A program made the translations under genes and the position numbers. From contig CAKRZE010000002.1 of the NCBI GenBank assembly GCA_934432725.1, positions 124,001 through 188,000 on the forward strand: a DNA stretch of 64,000 nt, in the 5' to 3' direction. Positions 63,093 to 64,000 of this stretch are shown here, piece after piece. Below the pieces are notes generated by a model. It was not told the origin of the DNA and searched no databases. It saw only the letters and a list, made by a program, of their open reading frames with translations. Within the stretch, counting starts at the first letter, position 1; the number at the start of each line of letters is the position of its first letter. This stretch comes from an uncultured Eubacteriales bacterium (GTDB lineage Bacteria; Bacillota; Clostridia; Oscillospirales; CAG-272).

Positions 63093-64000
63093 ATGAAAAA
63101 ACTACTGTGTGTGCTGCTTTCTGTTCTTTTGCTGTTTGGCTTTGCCGGATGCGGCTCCTCCGTCAAGCCGCAGGACAGCCGAACCGTTCTGACGGTTGAC
63201 GGAACCAAGGTCACCTATGACGAATTCCGTTATATTTATCTGAATTCCAAATCGGATCTGGACAAGGGCGACAGCAGCGTCTGGGAAAACAATCCCGAAT
63301 TGCAGGAAAAGCTGACTGCGGAGGTAATCGGAACGCTCCGCCAAAATGCTGCGATTCGCAAAATGGCGAAAAAGTACAAAATTTCTCTGACCAGTGACGA
63401 AAAAAAAGAGGTCTATGAAGAAATCGATGCCTTCAGAGCCTCCTGTACGGATGATGCGAGCTATCAAAAGGCGCTGGAGGAGGCGAATCTGAGCGAATAT
63501 GCGCTGAGGGAAATGAAGCTTTTAAGCCGTCTCTGGAGCAAGCTCTACACCTATGTCACAAGCGAAGCAAGCTTCATCATCCGGGCGGACGATCAGACGC
63601 TGCTTGACGATATTCCGAAGAAATTTCTCCGTGCCACGCAGATCCTGATCAAAAACGATCCGGAAAAATCTGACGAAGCCCTCCGCGCCAGAGCGGATGA
63701 AGCTCTGGAAAAAGCCAGACAGGGCGAGGATTTTGACGCTCTGATCCGGGAATACGGGGAGGACCCCGGTCTTTCCGACAATCCGGACGGATACTATTTT
63801 ACAGACGGAGAGCTTCTTGCATACTTTGAGGATACCGCAAAGGAGCTGGAGATCGGCGAGGTCAGCGAGGTCATTCCGTGCGTGTACGGCTACAGCATCA
63901 TCAAGCGCCTTCCGCTGGAGGACAGCTATATCAAAAAACACATGGAGGACCTGCGTAAGAGCTTTGTCGCCCGCACCTTCCACGAAATGCTTCAGGAGCA
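63093..64000 (+). CDS. PpiC-type peptidylprolyl isomerase lipoprotein, truncated by window end
   Basis: At least 302 aa, with no stop before the window end. Lipoprotein signal with lipobox F-A-G-C (about residue 20), a SurA/PrsA-type N-terminal helical domain (LTVDGTKVTYDEFRYIYL, LRQNAAIRKMAKKY) and a parvulin-like domain beginning near residue 180 (RATQILIKNDPEKSDE, ARQGEDFDALIREYGEDPGL, DGYYFTDGELL, LEIGEVSEVIPCVYGYSIIKRL). PrsA-like foldases help exported proteins fold outside the membrane. RBS GAAAGG lies 10 nt upstream. It may be read through from the ABC cassette 200 bp upstream. Confidence 0.9.
   Translation, partial: MKKLLCVLLSVLLLFGFAGCGSSVKPQDSRTVLTVDGTKVTYDEFRYIYLNSKSDLDKGDSSVWENNPELQEKLTAEVIGTLRQNAAIRKMAKKYKISLTSDEKKEVYEEIDAFRASCTDDASYQKALEEANLSEYALREMKLLSRLWSKLYTYVTSEASFIIRADDQTLLDDIPKKFLRATQILIKNDPEKSDEALRARADEALEKARQGEDFDALIREYGEDPGLSDNPDGYYFTDGELLAYFEDTAKELEIGEVSEVIPCVYGYSIIKRLPLEDSYIKKHMEDLRKSFVARTFHEMLQE

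Noticed and set aside
1..64000. Insertion sequence, prophage or integrative element
   Set aside because: No transposase, integrase, relaxase or phage structural gene was recognised; accessory signal comes only from small non-coding repeats.

Overview
The window reads as chromosomal DNA from a spore-forming, moderately GC-rich member of the Clostridia (Firmicutes). The evidence is dipicolinate synthase (both subunits), a SleB-type cortex-hydrolase-like protein, HPr kinase, L27 with the Firmicutes cleavable N-terminus next to its protease Prp, a T-box leader, ribonuclease M5 and many TTGACA/TATAAT promoters. No transposase, phage gene, CRISPR array or rRNA was seen.

Layout. 1-4.46 kb (minus): a T-box-controlled ABC importer of the TrpXYZ type (lipoprotein, permease, ATPase) followed by greA. 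The lipoprotein is circularly permuted. 4.7-9.8 kb (minus): a complete branched-chain amino-acid ABC importer, livJ-livH-livM-livG-livF. 9.9-15.6 kb: small unknown genes, a GT2-GtrA fusion and a PflX-like radical SAM protein. 15.9-19.5 kb: hprK, a ThpR-like protein without its catalytic histidines, and dpaA/dpaB. 19.9-23.7 kb (minus): mtaB, tRNA-Thr(CGT), a Fur-family regulator and rlmD. 24.2-27.8 kb: an SDR with Phe in place of the catalytic Tyr, a flavodoxin-like protein, and the rplU-prp-rpmA operon.

28.3-42.3 kb: a 1253-aa GH38 alpha-mannosidase, a lipoprotein with an Asp/Phe repeat tail, a SleB-like protein, a DUF1934 protein, the holA-membrane protein-rnmV cluster, GtrA, and a CotH-kinase lipoprotein. 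42.6-46.8 kb (minus): a CDP-glycerol glycerophosphotransferase-like gene and a YidC-sulfatase-fold fusion, probably a cell-wall polymer unit. 48.2-52.7 kb (minus): acyl-CoA synthetase, GT4 glycosyltransferase, and a PadR regulator with a membrane partner. 53.4-64 kb (plus): a DUF6062 protein, a second GH38 mannosidase, then a Gld-like ABC cassette (ATPase, permease, GldG, DUF4340 protein) leading into a PpiC-type foldase lipoprotein cut by the window end.

Above gene level the window has two recurring structures. One is a dispersed intergenic element of about 200 bp with a hairpin at each end (five full or partial copies). The other is a translation-start module found at five genes: a Shine-Dalgarno sequence, a short perfect hairpin, and 12-15 nt before the ATG. 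Several local tandem repeats of about 36, 71, 102 and 125 bp fill other intergenic regions. The most unusual single gene is the permuted binding protein at 2974-3996, whose leader also appears to read tyrosine rather than tryptophan.
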